From Pantoea latae (GTDB lineage: Bacteria; Pseudomonadota; Gammaproteobacteria; Enterobacterales; Enterobacteriaceae): a stretch of 64,000 bases of DNA. A program made the translations under genes and the position numbers. This document shows, in pieces, positions 46,272-56,837 of the stretch. Positions within the stretch are counted from its first letter, which is position 1; each line of letters opens with the position of its first letter. The DNA lies in contig NZ_MWUE01000023.1 of assembly GCF_002077695.1 (NCBI RefSeq), positions 62,001 through 126,000 of the forward strand. The letters run 5' to 3'. Under the pieces are notes generated by a model. That model worked only from the letters and a program-made list of their open reading frames with translations. It had not been told where the DNA came from and did not search any database.

Positions 46272-47420
46272 TTATGCCATTGCGTGGTAGGCGCTGACCG
46301 CGGCGGCCACCACGTCGCTGTTGGCATCCAGACCGGATACCTGCGCCAGCGTCGCCTGCGGGCCTTTCTCGTTAATCAGCGCTTCCAGCTCCTGCGCCTG
46401 CGGATCCTGCGCGCTGCGATAGTGCATCGCGGCGGCGATGCCCTGCACCAGATGCGCGTTCGGTAGCTGATACTCCAGCGTGCCCAGCGTCGGTTTGATC
46501 AGGCGATCGCCCGCGCTCAGCTTGCGCAGCGGCTGACGGCCGACGCGCTCTACGTCATCTTTCAGGTAGGGGTTCTCGAAGCGGCCAAGGATTTTCTCAA
46601 TATAGGCGGCGTGCTTGTCGGCGTCGAAGCCGTAGCGCTTGATCAGCACCGCGCCGCTCTCCTCCATCGCGCCTTTGACCACCGCACGGATTTTTTCGTC
46701 AAGGATGGCGTCGCGAATGGTCTGATGGCCAGCCAGCTGGCCGAGATAGGCGGTGATGGCGTGGCCGGTGTTGAGGGTGAACAGCTTGCGCTCGACGAAC
46801 GCCATCAGGTTGTCGGTCAGCTCCATGCCGGCGATATCAGGCAGCGCGCCTTTGAACTGGGTTTTATCAACAATCCACTCGCTGAAGGTTTCCACAGTCA
46901 CTTCCAGCGGATCGTTGCTGCCCGCTTCAGACGGCGGCACGATGCGGTCGACGGCGGAGTCGACGAAGCCGACATGCTGCTCCACCCAGGCGTGATGCTG
47001 CTCCGGCAGCGCGTTCAGCACGTGCTGCTTCAGCTGGCTGGTGCCGCGCACCATGTTTTCGCAGGCGATAATATTGAGCGGGCGTGCGTTGCCTGCTTCA
47101 TGGCGCTGCGCCAGTCCTTTCGCCACGCTGCCGGCGATGCGCTCGAGGATCTGTGGGCCGACGGCGGTGGTCACCAGATCGACCTCCGCCACCAGCGCGA
47201 TAATGTCGTCGCTGGTGCTGTTAACGGCGCTGACGCCCTTTACGATTTCCACTTTTGCCTGTTCGCCAACCACATGTACTGGATATTCATGACGCGCGTT
47301 GAGTGCATCCAGCACCGCCTGATTGACATCGGCGAACACCAGCTCGATGCCGGCATCTGCCAGCAGCTTGCCGATGAAGCCGCGACCGATGTTACCTGCT
47401 CCAAAATGTAACGCTTTCAT
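46272..47420 (-). CDS. mtlD: Mannitol-1-phosphate 5-dehydrogenase
   Basis: A 382-residue NAD-dependent enzyme, same length as E. coli MtlD, which converts mannitol-1-phosphate to fructose-6-phosphate. The nucleotide-binding [20 protein letters not shown] starts the protein, and the catalytic-domain segment [24 protein letters not shown] is intact. I chose ATG 47420 by alignment. Follows mtlA after a 94-bp hairpin-rich gap. Confidence 0.97.
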   Translation of the reverse strand: MKALHFGAGNIGRGFIGKLLADAGIELVFADVNQAVLDALNARHEYPVHVVGEQAKVEIVKGVSAVNSTSDDIIALVAEVDLVTTAVGPQILERIAGSVAKGLAQRHEAGNARPLNIIACENMVRGTSQLKQHVLNALPEQHHAWVEQHVGFVDSAVDRIVPPSEAGSNDPLEVTVETFSEWIVDKTQFKGALPDIAGMELTDNLMAFVERKLFTLNTGHAITAYLGQLAGHQTIRDAILDEKIRAVVKGAMEESGAVLIKRYGFDADKHAAYIEKILGRFENPYLKDDVERVGRQPLRKLSAGDRLIKPTLGTLEYQLPNAHLVQGIAAAMHYRSAQDPQAQELEALINEKGPQATLAQVSGLDANSDVVAAAVSAYHAMA

Positions 47421-47446
47421 AATATTGACCCATATCAAATGACGAT

Positions 47447-47466
47447 GGGGCGGGCACGCCCGCCCC
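47447..47466 (-). repeat. GC-only hairpin between mtlA and mtlD
   Basis: GGGGCGGGC and GCCCGCCCC are directly opposed across a 2-base centre (47447-47466). An imperfect second stem of similar sequence (GGGACGGGCTTACCCGCCCC) follows at about 47474-47493. These may protect the mtlA mRNA end and set the mtlA:mtlD ratio. Confidence 0.55.
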
Positions 47467-47514
47467 GGAAATCGGGACGGGCTTACCCGCCCCAGGGAAA
47501 ATCACGCAGGACGT

Positions 47515-49449
47515 TTAGGCGGTCGCCGGGCTGCCAGAGAGCAGATCCAGCACTTCCTGCACGCTGGTGGTGTGCGCCAGCTTCTCAATCACGCTTTCGT
47601 CGTCCAGCGCGTTGGTCAGGCTGGTGATCACCTGGATGTGTTCATTGTTGCGCGCCGCGATGCCGATAACCAGTCGCGCGACGTCGTCCGCATCGTCGCC
47701 GAACAGCACGCCCTGCGGATACTGACAGAACACCACGCCGGTTTTCAATACGCGATCTTTCGCTTCCACCGTGCCGTGCGGCACCGCGATGGATTCGCCG
47801 AGATAGGTTGGGGTGAGCTGCTCACGCGCCAGCATCGCTTCCACATATTCCGGCTGGACGTAGCCGCCTTTCACCAGCTGCTCGCCGGCGAAGCGGATCG
47901 CCTGCTCTTTATTGCTGGCGCTCAGGCCGAGGAAAACGTTGTCCGCGCCCAGCTTAAACAGGTGCGCGTTACTGGTGTCGTAGCTATCCGCCAGCGCGGT
48001 CTGCACCGTTTCGCGGTGCGCTTCGCTGCGGTTCGCCGCCACCAGACGATCGGTCAGGTTGGTGTAGAGCGCGCTGTCGAGGAAGTTATTCAGCGAAATA
48101 TGCTGCGCCTGCGGCGCCTGACGCATCGCGCGCTCGGTGAGGTCGCGGTGCGTGATCACCAGATCGACGTCGCCCGGCAGCGAGTTAATCGCGCTGTTGG
48201 TGACCGACACGTTAGCGAGTCCCGCGTCCTGCACTTTTTTGCGCAGCACGCCCGCGCCCATGGCGCTGGAGCCCATACCGGCGTCGCAGGCAACGATGAT
48301 TTTACGCACGTGGCTGACGTCAACGCTGTTGGCGTCGGCTACTACCGGCGCGCCGGCAACCGACTGGCCTTTGGACTGCGCTTTCATATCCTGCATGCGT
48401 TTGGTGGCCGCTTCGATATCGTCGTCTTCTTTCACTTTGCTGGTTTTCAGCAGAATAGAGGAGACCACGAACGAGACTGCAAAGGCCGCGATAATCGCTG
48501 CGATATTGGCGAAGTAGGCGCCTTTCGGCGTCATCGCCAGCACCGCCAGAATAGAGCCTGGCGAAGCCGGAGAAACCAGACCGCCGTTCAGCAGCGTCAG
48601 GGTAAAGACGCCGGTCATGCCGCCCAGGATCACTGCCAGCAGCAGACGCGGCGCCATCAGCACGTACGGGAAGTAGATTTCGTGGATGCCGCCGAGGAAG
48701 TGGATGATCGCCGCGCCGCCCGCAGACTGTCTGGCGCTGCCGCGACCGAACATCATATAGGCAACCAGTACGCCCATGCCCGGGCCTGGGTTTGCTTCAA
48801 TCAGGAAGAAGATCGACTTGCCTGCTTCACTTGCCTGCTGAATGCCCAGCGGCGAGAAGATGCCGTGGTTGATGGCGTTATTGAGGAACAGGATTTTCGC
48901 CGGTTCGACAAAGATTGAGGTCAGCGGCAGCAGGTTGTTCTGCACCATCAGGTTAACGCCTGCGGCGAGAATGTGGGAGAGCCCCTCGACCAGCGGACCG
49001 ATGGCGAGAAACGCCAGCAGCGCCAGCAACATGCCGATAATGCCGGCAGAGAAGTTGTTGACCAGCATCTCAAAGCCGCTTTTGATTTTACCGTCAACGG
49101 CGCGGTCAAAGGCTTTTATCGCCCAGCCGCCGAGCGGACCGGCAATCATAGCGCCGAGGAACATCGGCATATCGGCGCCGACAATCACGCCCATGGTGGT
49201 GATGGCACCGACCACGCCGCCGCGATCGCCGCCAACCAGACGGCCGCCGGTGAAACCGATCAGCAGCGGCAGCAGGTAGGTGATCATCGGGCCGACCAGC
49301 TTCGCCAGCGTCGCGTTAGGGATCCATCCGGTCGGGATGAACAGCGCAGTGATGATACCCCAGGCGATAAACGCACCGATGTTAGGCATCACCATATTAC
49401 TCAGAAAGCGACCAAAGCTTTGAACCTTGACCTTGACTGATGAGGACAT
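47515..49449 (-). CDS. mtlA: PTS mannitol-specific enzyme IICBA
   Basis: A 644-residue fused permease and phosphotransfer protein. The IIC membrane domain (about 1-340) contains GGIHEIYFPYVLM with the substrate-contacting Glu257. IIB (about 380-470) has phosphocysteine Cys388 in ACDAGMGSSAMGAG. IIA (about 500-640) has phosphohistidine His558 in SIAVPHGTVEAKD. It imports mannitol as mannitol-1-phosphate. First gene of mtlADR, with a CRP array in its 446-bp upstream spacer. Confidence 0.97.
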   Translation of the reverse strand: MSSSVKVKVQSFGRFLSNMVMPNIGAFIAWGIITALFIPTGWIPNATLAKLVGPMITYLLPLLIGFTGGRLVGGDRGGVVGAITTMGVIVGADMPMFLGAMIAGPLGGWAIKAFDRAVDGKIKSGFEMLVNNFSAGIIGMLLALLAFLAIGPLVEGLSHILAAGVNLMVQNNLLPLTSIFVEPAKILFLNNAINHGIFSPLGIQQASEAGKSIFFLIEANPGPGMGVLVAYMMFGRGSARQSAGGAAIIHFLGGIHEIYFPYVLMAPRLLLAVILGGMTGVFTLTLLNGGLVSPASPGSILAVLAMTPKGAYFANIAAIIAAFAVSFVVSSILLKTSKVKEDDDIEAATKRMQDMKAQSKGQSVAGAPVVADANSVDVSHVRKIIVACDAGMGSSAMGAGVLRKKVQDAGLANVSVTNSAINSLPGDVDLVITHRDLTERAMRQAPQAQHISLNNFLDSALYTNLTDRLVAANRSEAHRETVQTALADSYDTSNAHLFKLGADNVFLGLSASNKEQAIRFAGEQLVKGGYVQPEYVEAMLAREQLTPTYLGESIAVPHGTVEAKDRVLKTGVVFCQYPQGVLFGDDADDVARLVIGIAARNNEHIQVITSLTNALDDESVIEKLAHTTSVQEVLDLLSGSPATA

Positions 49450-49591
49450 AAACCCACCCCTTATCGAGACGCGCTGCCATAAGGGCGCGCGTTTGTTTTT
49501 GTTAAGTCAGTACGGCGGCGAACCGTCGCTATTACTGTATGCAGGCGGACTCTACCACGCCAGTATGACGCTGCGTAGCGGCCCGCCTTAG

Positions 49592-49801
49592 TGTGATCCA
49601 GATCACCGATTGCCGGTGGGATAAGGGGCTGTTTTGGTGAGGCAGATCACAAAAAAACGGTGTAAAAAAGCTACAGTGGCGTTTTTTTCGCCGTAAAACG
49701 GGGTTAAACGTGATGAATATCACGTTTAAGGGTGTCTGGTTTGTTTCATATATGTGATTAAGATCACAAACTATTTTTGGTCGAAAATGCGCCAGATCAC
49801 A
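49592..49801 (-). promoter_or_regulatory. CRP site array upstream of mtlA
   Basis: Four CRP-like palindromes: 49592-49607 (TGTGA-N6-TCACC), 49636-49651 (GGTGA-N6-TCACA), 49709-49724 (CGTGA-N6-TCACG) and 49752-49767 (TGTGA-N6-TCACA, perfect). A weak fifth lies near 49785-49800. As I recall, E. coli mtlA also has multiple CRP sites. CATACT on the minus strand (49567-49562) could be the -10, placing the nearest site at about -44. The spacer 49450-49895 holds no gene. Confidence 0.75.
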
Positions 49802-49895
49802 CTGTGGACGAGGCGGCTGTCTGGCTGGGGAAAATCTGAAAGAGAGTGACGGCGAAGAGGGCGGGACGAGCGGCTGGCGCGTCCCGCATCAGTGG

Positions 49896-50612
49896 TTACT
49901 GCAGTCCGTTCTGAACGGCGCTCTGCGCCTGGGTTAACGCCTGCGCGTTGGCGGAGATATCACTCATCAGCGCGTTGTACTGCGTGACCTGATCCGGCGT
50001 CGGGAACTGAACGGCGCCGTTGTTGAAGCTCACGCGCGGCCCCTGCTGCTGCAGGAAGTCGCCCGCCTGCGCCGCGCCCTGGCTCAGCGCCTGCAGCTTC
50101 GGCAGCAGCGGCACCAGCTGGTTGGCCGGCTGCGTCACCACTTTATCGTAGGCGGTGTCGTAGACCTTCTTCAGATCCTCTTCCTGCTTCAGCGCGGCTT
50201 TGCTGCTGTCCGCCTGCATTTTGGCGCTCTCCAGCTGCTGGGTGACAATCACCAGCGCGCCGTTCGCCTGGCGCAGCGCGTCGCGGCGCGTCAGATAATC
50301 CTGCGGCACGTGGATCGCCGACAGCTCATCAACCACCGGGCGCATGCCCTGATCCACCGCTTTGTTCACCTGCTGGGAGAAGCCGTAAAGGATGGCGTAG
50401 TCGCCGGCGTATTTACCAAAATTCTGCTTCTGACTTTCGCTCAGGCTGGGCAGATGCTCGCCGCTGCGCATGACGGTGTTCTGCAGGAAGTCGATAAAGG
50501 CTTTGCGCTGATCGCCCTCTTTGTCGCCGCAAGCGGTGAGGTTAAGCACCAGCAACGCGGCGCCGAGCAACATGCCGGTACGCATCCAGATGCGAGAAAT
50601 TCCTGATGCCAT
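49896..50612 (-). CDS. yiaF: DUF3053 lipoprotein YiaF
   Basis: A 238-residue lipoprotein. The signal peptide with LLVLNLTACG gives a lipidated Cys near position 28. The mature part is helical and aligns with E. coli YiaF: FLQNTVMRSGEHLPSLSESQK, YAILYGFSQQVNKAVDQGMRP, and QGPRVSFNNGAVQFPT. Function unknown. I chose ATG 50612 with AGGAG upstream. In E. coli yiaF neighbours ghrB; here it lies between mtlA and ppc. Confidence 0.88.
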   Translation of the reverse strand: MASGISRIWMRTGMLLGAALLVLNLTACGDKEGDQRKAFIDFLQNTVMRSGEHLPSLSESQKQNFGKYAGDYAILYGFSQQVNKAVDQGMRPVVDELSAIHVPQDYLTRRDALRQANGALVIVTQQLESAKMQADSSKAALKQEEDLKKVYDTAYDKVVTQPANQLVPLLPKLQALSQGAAQAGDFLQQQGPRVSFNNGAVQFPTPDQVTQYNALMSDISANAQALTQAQSAVQNGLQ

Positions 50613-50730
50613 AAGGGCAACTCCTGTAAATGAGAATATTGATAACCGAGGAATGGTCCTAAAGAATAGAGCAAAGTAGCGGCCTGGCACAACGCCGACG
50701 CGCGCGAAACGCGCTGCGGCGTGGCGGGTT

Positions 50731-50750
50731 CCGGGCAGGGGCCTGCCCGG
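50731..50750. repeat. Perfect palindrome after ppc
   Basis: CCGGGCAGGGGCCTGCCCGG folds into a 9-bp stem 15 bp after the ppc stop. A second GC-rich imperfect hairpin lies at about 50694-50720. No T-run follows in the leftward direction. Confidence 0.5.
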
Positions 50751-50764
50751 AGAGGTCAGAAAGG

Positions 50765-53416
50765 TTAACCGGTATTACGCATCCCCGCCGCGACGCCGGC
50801 GATGGTCACCATCAGCGCCTGCTCGACGCGCGGATCGGCCTCTTCGCCGCGCGCGTCCTGCTCGCGCGAACGCTGCAGCAGCTCCGCCTGCAGCACGTTG
50901 AGCGGATCGGTGTAGACATTACGCAGCGCGATCGACTCGGCGATCCACGGCTGGTCTGCCATCAGATGCGCGTCGTTGGCGATGGTCAGCACCGCTTTAA
51001 TGTCGGCGTCCAGCTGGTCGCGCAGCTGTTTGCCCAGCGGCCACAGCGTTTTATCCACCAGACGCTGGTCGTAGTATTCCGCCAGCCACAGGTCCGCTTT
51101 GGCGAACACCATCTCCAGCATGCCGAGGCGCGTGGAGAAGAACGGCCAGTCGCGGCACATCGCCTCCAGCTGATCCTGATGGCCCTCTTCCATCGCCTTT
51201 TGCAGCGCCGCGCCCGCGCCGAGCCAGGCAGGTAACATCAGGCGGTTCTGCGTCCAGGCGAAGATCCAGGGAATGGCGCGCAGTGACTCGACGCCGCCGG
51301 TCGGGCGACGCTTCGCCGGACGCGAGCCGAGCGGCAGTTTGCCCAGCTCCTGCTCTGGCGTGGCGGAGCGGAAGTAGGGCACAAAGTCCGGGTTTTCGCG
51401 CACGTAGCCGCGATACATGTCGCAGGAGTGCTTTGAGAGCTGATCCATAATGCTGTGCCACTCCTGCTTCGGCTCCGGCGGCGGCAGCAGGTTGGCTTCC
51501 AGAATCGCGCCGGTGTAGAGCGACAGGCTGGCGATGGTGACTTCCGGCAGGCCGTATTTAAAGCGGATCATCTCGCCCTGTTCGGTGACGCGCAGGCCGC
51601 CTTTCAGGCTGCCCGGCGGCTGTGACAGCAGCGCCGCATGGGCAGGGGCGCCGCCGCGGCCGATACTGCCGCCGCGCCCGTGGAACAGCGTCAGCGCAAT
51701 GCCGGCCTTCTCGCAGGTTTTGATCAAGGCGTCCTGCGCCTGATACTGCGCCCAGCTGGCGGCCATCACGCCGGCGTCTTTCGCCGAGTCGGAGTAGCCG
51801 ATCATCACCATCTGTTTGCCCTGAATAAAGCCGCGGTACCAGTCGATGCTCAGCAGCTGGCTCATCACGTCATTGGCGTTGTTGAGATCGTCGAGGGTTT
51901 CAAACAGCGGCGCCACCGGCATCGCAAAAGTGATGCCCGCCTCTTTCAGCAGCAGATGCACCGCCAGCACGTCGGACGGGGTTTTCGCCATTGAGATCAC
52001 GTAGGCCGCAATCGAGCCTTGCGGCGCTTCAGCGGCGACGCGGCAGGTTTCCAGCACTTCGCGCGTCTCGTCGCTCGGCTCCCAGTGGCGCGGCAGCAGC
52101 GGACGCTTGGAGTTCAGCTCGCGCACCAGGAACGCCTGCTTATCCGCTTCCGACCAGCTTTCATAGTCGCCGAGGCCGAGATAGCGCGTCACTTCGGCGA
52201 TCGCCTCGGTGTGGCGCGTGCTCTCCTGACGCAGGTCGATGCGCACCAGCGGCACGCCGAAGCACTTGACGCGGCGCAGCGTGTCCAGCAGCTGGCCGTT
52301 GGCGATAATGCCCATGTCGCACTGCTGCAGCGACTGATAGATGGCGTAAAGCGGCGTCCAGAGCTGGTCGTTAGAAATCAGCAGATCGGCCGGACGCGGC
52401 AGGCGCTCGCCTTTCAGGCGGCGCTCAAGGTAAGCCTGGGTATTCAGCAGCTGGCTGCGCATCCGCTTCAGGATGACGCGGTAGGGTTCGATCGCCTCGG
52501 GATCGCCGCACAGCTCGCGCACCTCGTCGCTGCATTCAGACATCGACAGTTCGGAGATCAGCACGCCGACATCGCGCAGGAAGAGATCGGCCGCCTTCCA
52601 GCGGCTGAGCTGCATGGCGTGGCGCGTCACCGTGGCGGTGACGTTCGGGTTGCCGTCGCGGTCGCCGCCCATCCAGGAGGTAAATTTCACCGGCACAAAG
52701 TCCACCGGCAGCTTCACGCCGAACGCCTCTTCGACCTGTTCGTTCAGCTCGCGCAGAAAGGCGGGCACGCCTTCCCACAGGCTGTTTTCCACCACGGCGA
52801 AGCCCCATTTGGCCTCGTCGATCGGCGTCGGGCGATATTTGCGGATCTCGTCGGTGTGCCACGCCTGCGCCACCAGCTGACGCAGACGACGCATAATCTG
52901 GTTGCGCTCGTAGTCGGAGATGTCGCTGTGGTCGAGATGCTTCAGGCAGCTGTTAACCTCGACCAGTTTGTGGATCAGGGTGCGGCGGGTAATTTCGGTG
53001 GGGTGCGCGGTGAGCACCAGCTCCAGCGACAGCGACTCAATGGCGGCGCGAATGGCGCTCTCGCTGAGATCTGGCTGCTGTTTAAGACGATCGAAGGTGG
53101 TTTTCAGCAGCTCGGGATGGTTGGCGCCGTCGCCGCTGCGTGAAATGGTCTGATACTGTTCGGCGACGTTGGTCAGGTTAAGGAACTGGCTAAAGGCGCG
53201 CGCGACGGGCAGCAGCTCGTCGTTCGACAGATTTTGCAGCGTGTTGAGCAGTTCCTTGCGATGAGCGTCATTTCCCGCGCGGGATGACTTTGAGAGTTTG
53301 CGGATGGTCTCCACCCGGTCGAGGATGTTCTCTCCTAGTGCATCCTTGATCGTATCCCCGAGCAGTTTGCCGAGCATACTGACATTACTTCGCATTGCGG
53401 AATATTGTTCGTTCAT
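50765..53416 (-). CDS. ppc: Phosphoenolpyruvate carboxylase
   Basis: An 883-residue enzyme, same length as E. coli Ppc, forming oxaloacetate from PEP and bicarbonate to refill the TCA cycle. Catalytic His138 stands in [34 protein letters not shown] and [17 protein letters not shown] carry the catalytic Lys and Arg loop, and the C-terminus ends GMRNTG as in the family. The first codons [16 protein letters not shown] match E. coli. Confidence 0.98.
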   Translation of the reverse strand: MNEQYSAMRSNVSMLGKLLGDTIKDALGENILDRVETIRKLSKSSRAGNDAHRKELLNTLQNLSNDELLPVARAFSQFLNLTNVAEQYQTISRSGDGANHPELLKTTFDRLKQQPDLSESAIRAAIESLSLELVLTAHPTEITRRTLIHKLVEVNSCLKHLDHSDISDYERNQIMRRLRQLVAQAWHTDEIRKYRPTPIDEAKWGFAVVENSLWEGVPAFLRELNEQVEEAFGVKLPVDFVPVKFTSWMGGDRDGNPNVTATVTRHAMQLSRWKAADLFLRDVGVLISELSMSECSDEVRELCGDPEAIEPYRVILKRMRSQLLNTQAYLERRLKGERLPRPADLLISNDQLWTPLYAIYQSLQQCDMGIIANGQLLDTLRRVKCFGVPLVRIDLRQESTRHTEAIAEVTRYLGLGDYESWSEADKQAFLVRELNSKRPLLPRHWEPSDETREVLETCRVAAEAPQGSIAAYVISMAKTPSDVLAVHLLLKEAGITFAMPVAPLFETLDDLNNANDVMSQLLSIDWYRGFIQGKQMVMIGYSDSAKDAGVMAASWAQYQAQDALIKTCEKAGIALTLFHGRGGSIGRGGAPAHAALLSQPPGSLKGGLRVTEQGEMIRFKYGLPEVTIASLSLYTGAILEANLLPPPEPKQEWHSIMDQLSKHSCDMYRGYVRENPDFVPYFRSATPEQELGKLPLGSRPAKRRPTGGVESLRAIPWIFAWTQNRLMLPAWLGAGAALQKAMEEGHQDQLEAMCRDWPFFSTRLGMLEMVFAKADLWLAEYYDQRLVDKTLWPLGKQLRDQLDADIKAVLTIANDAHLMADQPWIAESIALRNVYTDPLNVLQAELLQRSREQDARGEEADPRVEQALMVTIAGVAAGMRNTG

Positions 53417-53614
53417 GTGACCCTGACACCCTTATCGTCTTTGTAAACTTCTACACCCACAGCCTGCGACCGCGCAGAAACTGCATGAGTAATCACCCAC
53501 CGGGCATAACATCGTCTTTTATCTAGCCACGTAAACCCTGCGGCGTCAATGCGCATGAGCGCCCGGTAACATGCGGCTAACTGGCGGAAATTCAAAGATT
53601 TTAATTAAGGAGGA

Positions 53615-53647
53615 GCGGGATAAGTTATTCTTATCAACAAATCCCGC
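53615..53647. repeat. Nested inverted repeats between ppc and argE
   Basis: GCGGGAT (53615-53621) pairs with ATCCCGC (53641-53647), and inside it GATAAG pairs with CTTATC, so two alternative stems compete. It lies in the 285-bp spacer downstream of argE and upstream of ppc. It may be the argE transcript end; no T-run is present. The rest of the spacer should hold the ppc promoter, which I could not place. Confidence 0.35.
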
Positions 53648-53701
53648 GTAGAGATCAGGAAATTTACTTTCTTAACAGTGAATTGCCCTGTTTATTGCGT
53701 A

Positions 53702-54850
53702 TCAGTGGCAAAAGTGCTGCACAACCTGCGCGATCAGGGCGCGAGTCGGCTTAATAAATGCGGTATCGATAAACTCGTCCGGCTGATGCGCCTGGTTGAT
53801 CGATCCCGGTCCCAGCACCAGCGTCGGGCACAGCTCCTGAATGAACGGCGCCTCGGTGCAGTAGTTCACCACCTCGGTCGGCGTGCCGAGCAGTTTTTCC
53901 ACCACGGCGACCAGCTCATGATTCGCTGGACATTCATAGCCCGGAATCGGCGGATGCAGCTCGCCGACGGTGAGGCGTCCCGGCCAGCGCGCGCTGACCG
54001 GCGCCAGCGACTCGTTGAGCAGTCCTTCCAGGTCGCTGAGCGTCAGCCCCGGCAGCGGACGGATATCCATGTGCAGCTCGCAGCAGGCGCAGATGCGGTT
54101 CGCCGCGTCGCCGCCGTGAATATGGCCGAAGTTCATGGTGGGATAGGGAATAGCAAAGCCGTCGTGGTGATAGCGCTCTTTCAGGGTATTACGCAGCTGC
54201 ATCAGATGGCCGATGGCGTCGTGCATCAGCTCGATGGCGTTGACGCCGCGCGCCGGATCGCTGGAGTGGCCCGACTGGCCCTGCACGCGAATGACGTGCG
54301 ACAGATGACCTTTGTGCGCGCGCACCGGCTTCAGCGAGGTCGGCTCGCCGATAATGGCGCAGTCTGGGCGGATGCTCGCCGTTTCGGAGAAATACTTCGC
54401 GCCCGCCATGGTGGTCTCTTCATCGGCGGTGGCGAGAATATAGAGCGGTTTGCTGAGTTTGCTGACGTCGACGTCGCGCAGCGTGTCGAGAATAAAGGCG
54501 AAGAAGCCTTTCATGTCGGCGGTGCCCAGACCGTAGAGCTTGTTGTCGTGCTCCGTCAGGGTAAAGGGATCGCGCGTCCAGCGCCCGTCGTCGAACGGCA
54601 CGGTGTCGGTATGACCCGCCAGCAGCAGGCCGCCTGCACCCTCGCCGGTGCGCGCCAGCATATTGAATTTATGGCGCGTGCCCGGCACCGGCTGCACCTC
54701 GACGCTGAAGCCCAGGTCGCGAAACCAGCCCGCCAGCAAATTGATTAAAGTTTCATTACTCTGATCCAGTGCCGCGTCGGTCGCGCTGATGGTCGGAGTC
54801 GCGATCAGCTGGCGGTAGAGTTCGATAAAAGGCGGTAATTTTGTCTTCAC
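53702..54850 (-). CDS. argE: Acetylornithine deacetylase
   Basis: A 382-residue M20-family zinc hydrolase that releases ornithine from N-acetylornithine. Metal and catalytic residues are in [16 protein letters not shown] (His80 region), [19 protein letters not shown] and IIGEPTSL. The start is GTG at 54850 with AAGGA before it, and the protein begins [18 protein letters not shown] like E. coli ArgE. Divergent from argCBGH across a shared ARG-box operator. Confidence 0.97.
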   Translation of the reverse strand: MKTKLPPFIELYRQLIATPTISATDAALDQSNETLINLLAGWFRDLGFSVEVQPVPGTRHKFNMLARTGEGAGGLLLAGHTDTVPFDDGRWTRDPFTLTEHDNKLYGLGTADMKGFFAFILDTLRDVDVSKLSKPLYILATADEETTMAGAKYFSETASIRPDCAIIGEPTSLKPVRAHKGHLSHVIRVQGQSGHSSDPARGVNAIELMHDAIGHLMQLRNTLKERYHHDGFAIPYPTMNFGHIHGGDAANRICACCELHMDIRPLPGLTLSDLEGLLNESLAPVSARWPGRLTVGELHPPIPGYECPANHELVAVVEKLLGTPTEVVNYCTEAPFIQELCPTLVLGPGSINQAHQPDEFIDTAFIKPTRALIAQVVQHFCH

Positions 54851-54871
54851 TGTTGACGGTCCTTGAGTTAG

Positions 54872-54914
54872 GATGTATCAATATTCATGCATTAATAGTG
54901 AATAAAAATACATT
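54872..54914. promoter_or_regulatory. ArgR operator (ARG boxes) between argE and argC
   Basis: Two imperfect 18-bp ARG boxes: about 54872-54889 (GATGTATCAATATTCATG) and 54897-54914 (AGTGAATAAAAATACATT). The half-sites ATTCA and TGAAT and the overall order match the E. coli argECBH operator as I recall it. ArgR with arginine would repress both divergent promoters. Confidence 0.8.
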
Positions 54915-55017
54915 AACGCCGATTGGGTGGGAAGCAAAAATCCCGGCAAACGGCATCGTGGGCAACGGGGCAAGGCCGCGACCCGGAACGTGTGACTGTA
55001 AAAAGGGTTACAGCCTG

Positions 55018-56022
55018 ATGTTGAATACGCTGATCGTTGGTGCCAGTGGTTACGCTGGCGTAGAGCTTGCCACCTTCCTCAATCGCCATCCACATATGAA
55101 CATAACCGCTTTGGCGGTTTCAGCGCAAAGCCCGGATGCCGGAAAACGTCTCTCCGATCTCCATCCGCAGCTGAAAGGCGTGGTGGATCTGCCGCTGCAG
55201 CCGCTGAGCAGCGCGGCCGAGTGGGCAGATAAAGTGGATGTGGTGTTCCTCGCGACGGCGCATGAAGTCAGTCACGATCTCGCTCCAGAATTTCTCAAGG
55301 CGGGTTGCGTGGTGTTTGACCTCTCCGGCGCCTTCCGCGTCAACGACGGCGAATTTTTTCAGCGCTATTACGGTTTTACCCACCAGCACGGCGACTGGCT
55401 CGACAAAGCGGTTTACGGCCTGGCGGAGTGGAACCACGAGAAGATCAAAGAGGCGCAGCTGGTCGCGGTGCCGGGCTGCTATCCCACCGCGGCGCAGCTG
55501 GCGCTGAAGCCGTTGGTTAACGGCGATCTGCTTAACGCCGACCAGTGGCCGGTGATCAACGCCACCAGCGGCGTGAGCGGTGCGGGACGCAAGGCGAGCG
55601 TCAATACCAGCTTTTGCGAAGTGAGCCTGCAGCCTTACGGCCTGTTTAACCATCGCCATCACCCGGAGATCGTCGCGCATCTCGGCGCGCCGGTGATCTT
55701 CACTCCGCATCTCGGCAGCTTCCCGCGCGGCATTCTGGCGACCATTACCTGTCGCCTGAAGCCGGGCGTCAGCCATGCCGACGTGGCGGCGGCGTTCCAC
55801 AACGCCTATCACGACAAGCCGCTGGTGCGCGTCTACGAACAGGGCGTGCCGGCGCTGAAAGCGGTGGTCGGCCAGCCGTTCTGCGATATCGGCTTCGCGC
55901 TAGAGGGCGAGCATCTTATCGTCGTCGCGGCGGAAGACAATTTGCTGAAAGGCGCCGCGTCGCAGGCGGTGCAGTGTATGAATATTCGTTTTGGCTTTCC
56001 TGAAACGCAGTCACTGATTTAA
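55018..56022 (+). CDS. argC: N-acetyl-gamma-glutamyl-phosphate reductase
   Basis: A 334-residue NADPH enzyme, third step of arginine synthesis. The dinucleotide fold [20 protein letters not shown] starts it, and the catalytic cysteine lies in [15 protein letters not shown] near 150-164. I chose ATG 55018; upstream in-frame codons overlap the operator and leader. First gene of argCBGH, with argB 15 bp downstream. Confidence 0.97.
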   Translation: MLNTLIVGASGYAGVELATFLNRHPHMNITALAVSAQSPDAGKRLSDLHPQLKGVVDLPLQPLSSAAEWADKVDVVFLATAHEVSHDLAPEFLKAGCVVFDLSGAFRVNDGEFFQRYYGFTHQHGDWLDKAVYGLAEWNHEKIKEAQLVAVPGCYPTAAQLALKPLVNGDLLNADQWPVINATSGVSGAGRKASVNTSFCEVSLQPYGLFNHRHHPEIVAHLGAPVIFTPHLGSFPRGILATITCRLKPGVSHADVAAAFHNAYHDKPLVRVYEQGVPALKAVVGQPFCDIGFALEGEHLIVVAAEDNLLKGAASQAVQCMNIRFGFPETQSLI

Positions 56023-56037
56023 CGGACGAGAACGGAC

Positions 56038-56814
56038 ATGACTACTCCATTAATTATCAAACTGGGCGGCGTGCTGCTCGATAGCGAAGAGGCGCTGGCC
56101 CGGCTGTTTGACGCGCTGGTGGCCTGGCGCAGCGCGCATCAGCGTCCGCTGATGATCGTTCACGGCGGCGGCTGCGTGGTCGACGAGCTGATGAAGAAGC
56201 TGGCGCTGCCGGTGAAGAAGAAAAATGGCCTGCGCGTCACGCCAGCCGATCAGATCGACATTATTACCGGCGCGCTGGCGGGCACCGCCAACAAAACGCT
56301 GCTCGCCTGGGCGAAAAAATATAGCATTAAAGCGGTTGGCCTGAGCCTGGGCGACGCGGATCTGGTTAAGGTGGCGCAGTTCGATGAAGAGCTGGGACAT
56401 GTCGGCCACGCCGAGCCGGGCGATCCGGCGCTGCTCAATACGCTGCTGGCGGCAGGCTATATGCCGGTGGTCAGCTCTATCGGCATCACCGACGACGGCA
56501 AGCTGATGAACGTCAACGCCGACCAGGCGGCGACCGCGCTGGCGGCCACGCTGGGTGCCGATCTGGTGCTGCTCTCCGACGTGAGCGGCATCCTTGACGG
56601 CAAGGGCCAGCGCATCGCCGAGATGACCGCCGCCAAAGCGGAGCAGCTGATCGCGCAAGGCATCATTACTGATGGCATGATTGTAAAAGTGCACGCGGCG
56701 CTCGACGCGGCGCGCACGCTGGGCCGCCCGGTGGATATCGCCAGCTGGCGCCACGCGGAGCAACTGCCCGACCTGTTTAACGGCGTGTCGATCGGCACCC
56801 GGATCCTCGCTTAA
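56038..56814 (+). CDS. argB: Acetylglutamate kinase
   Basis: A 258-residue amino acid kinase that phosphorylates N-acetylglutamate. [15 protein letters not shown] carries the phosphate-binding Lys, [12 protein letters not shown] the substrate loop, and [13 protein letters not shown] the ATP-site Asp. Length and ends match enterobacterial ArgB. It lies 15 bp after argC and 23 bp before argG. Confidence 0.97.
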   Translation: MTTPLIIKLGGVLLDSEEALARLFDALVAWRSAHQRPLMIVHGGGCVVDELMKKLALPVKKKNGLRVTPADQIDIITGALAGTANKTLLAWAKKYSIKAVGLSLGDADLVKVAQFDEELGHVGHAEPGDPALLNTLLAAGYMPVVSSIGITDDGKLMNVNADQAATALAATLGADLVLLSDVSGILDGKGQRIAEMTAAKAEQLIAQGIITDGMIVKVHAALDAARTLGRPVDIASWRHAEQLPDLFNGVSIGTRILA

Positions 56815-56837
56815 CGACTTAGATTTAGGATGACGAC

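Noticed and set aside
53413..53595. A 60-codon minus-strand frame upstream of ppc
   Set aside because: It overlaps the ppc start and lacks any supporting feature; it is most likely ppc leader sequence.
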